From Albidovulum aestuarii (GTDB lineage Bacteria > Pseudomonadota > Alphaproteobacteria > Rhodobacterales > Rhodobacteraceae), in contig NZ_JASBQQ010000007.1 in the NCBI RefSeq assembly GCF_029961185.1, positions 168,514-232,513 of the forward strand: 64,000 nt of DNA. Reading direction: 5' to 3'. Below the pieces are notes generated by a model. The model made no database searches and was not told the DNA's origin. It saw only the letters and a program-made list of their open reading frames with translations. A program made the position numbers and the translations under genes. This document shows, piece after piece, positions 63,927 through 64,000 of this stretch (position 1 is its first letter; every line of letters starts with the position of its first letter).

Positions 63927-64000
63927 GGTGCCCCTAGTTTTCTAGACACCCGCCTTGGTCAGTTTCTGCTGCCTGATCTCGAAATCAACGGGCGACAGCA
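63924..64000 (-). mobile_element. IS3-family element end, cut by the window
   Basis: The terminal TGAGGTGCCCCTAG...TCTAGACACC segment has the TG start usual for IS3 ends and is followed by the 3' end of a transposase. The rest of the element lies outside. Confidence 0.6.
63942..64000 (-). CDS. IS3-family transposase, C-terminal end only
   Basis: Read leftward, the last codons give LSPVDFEIRQQKLTKAGV and stop, the usual C-terminus of IS3-family OrfB integrase-type transposases. Only 18 residues are in the window. Confidence 0.75.
   Translation of the reverse strand, partial: LSPVDFEIRQQKLTKAGV

Overview
The window reads as the chromosome of a high-GC alphaproteobacterium, most likely a Rhodobacterales (Roseobacter-type) bacterium. 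The reasons are a methylsuccinyl-CoA dehydrogenase of the ethylmalonyl-CoA pathway with its long N-terminal extension, ATP-type PEP carboxykinase, dense ATGA-overlapped operons, and the style of the mobile modules. This assignment is inference from gene content; no 16S rRNA is present.

Region 1 (1-25.4 kb) is ordinary chromosome: pckA (5' end cut by the window), a TSUP exporter, mcd, an MFS transporter, a META-domain lipoprotein, recO, a membrane protein, a HAD/hydrolase/threonine-dehydratase operon, a pcaD-like hydrolase pair, a Tet-type MFS pump, a TTG-start alcohol dehydrogenase and an enolase-superfamily dehydratase. It also holds a membrane-anchored Ser/Thr kinase beside a 46-residue Pro/Val-rich peptide. 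It ends with a divergent cluster (RpiR regulator + Rieske oxygenase against DMGDH-like demethylase + MLE-type racemase/dehydratase + class III aminotransferase) that looks like catabolism of an N-methylated amino acid or proline-type betaine.

Region 2 (25.8-35.8 kb) is an island in the 3' end of tRNA-Ser(GCT). It is bounded by a 14-bp direct repeat and carries an 18-bp paired motif near both ends that could be integrase arm sites. It encodes a P4-like integrase, a second tyrosine recombinase with two small HTH proteins, and a 1736-residue RTX protein with two M23 peptidase domains and FG-GAP repeats.

Region 3 (35.8-43.6 kb) is a second mobile block: a DUF3489-DUF2924-serine recombinase operon, divergent from ParB/methyltransferase-DUF5681-terminase genes. 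Two tRNA 3' fragments and an IS481-family element follow.

Region 4 (43.7-64 kb) is a defence island of two divergent operons. The leftward one is headed by a CARF-like/AAA+/Fis regulator whose P-loop is damaged and whose GAFTGA loop is missing; it continues with hsdR, hsdM, hsdS, an OLD/DUF3696-type ATPase and a partner of unknown function. The rightward one has eight genes: three small proteins, an HNH protein, an SF2 helicase with zinc ribbons, a DnaQ-type exonuclease, a TM0106 RecB-like nuclease fused to a UPF1-type helicase, and a large YjiT/STY4851-like protein. An IS3-family end abuts the last gene and seems to supply its stop codon. This second operon matches no named defence system known to me and is the best candidate for an undescribed system in the window.
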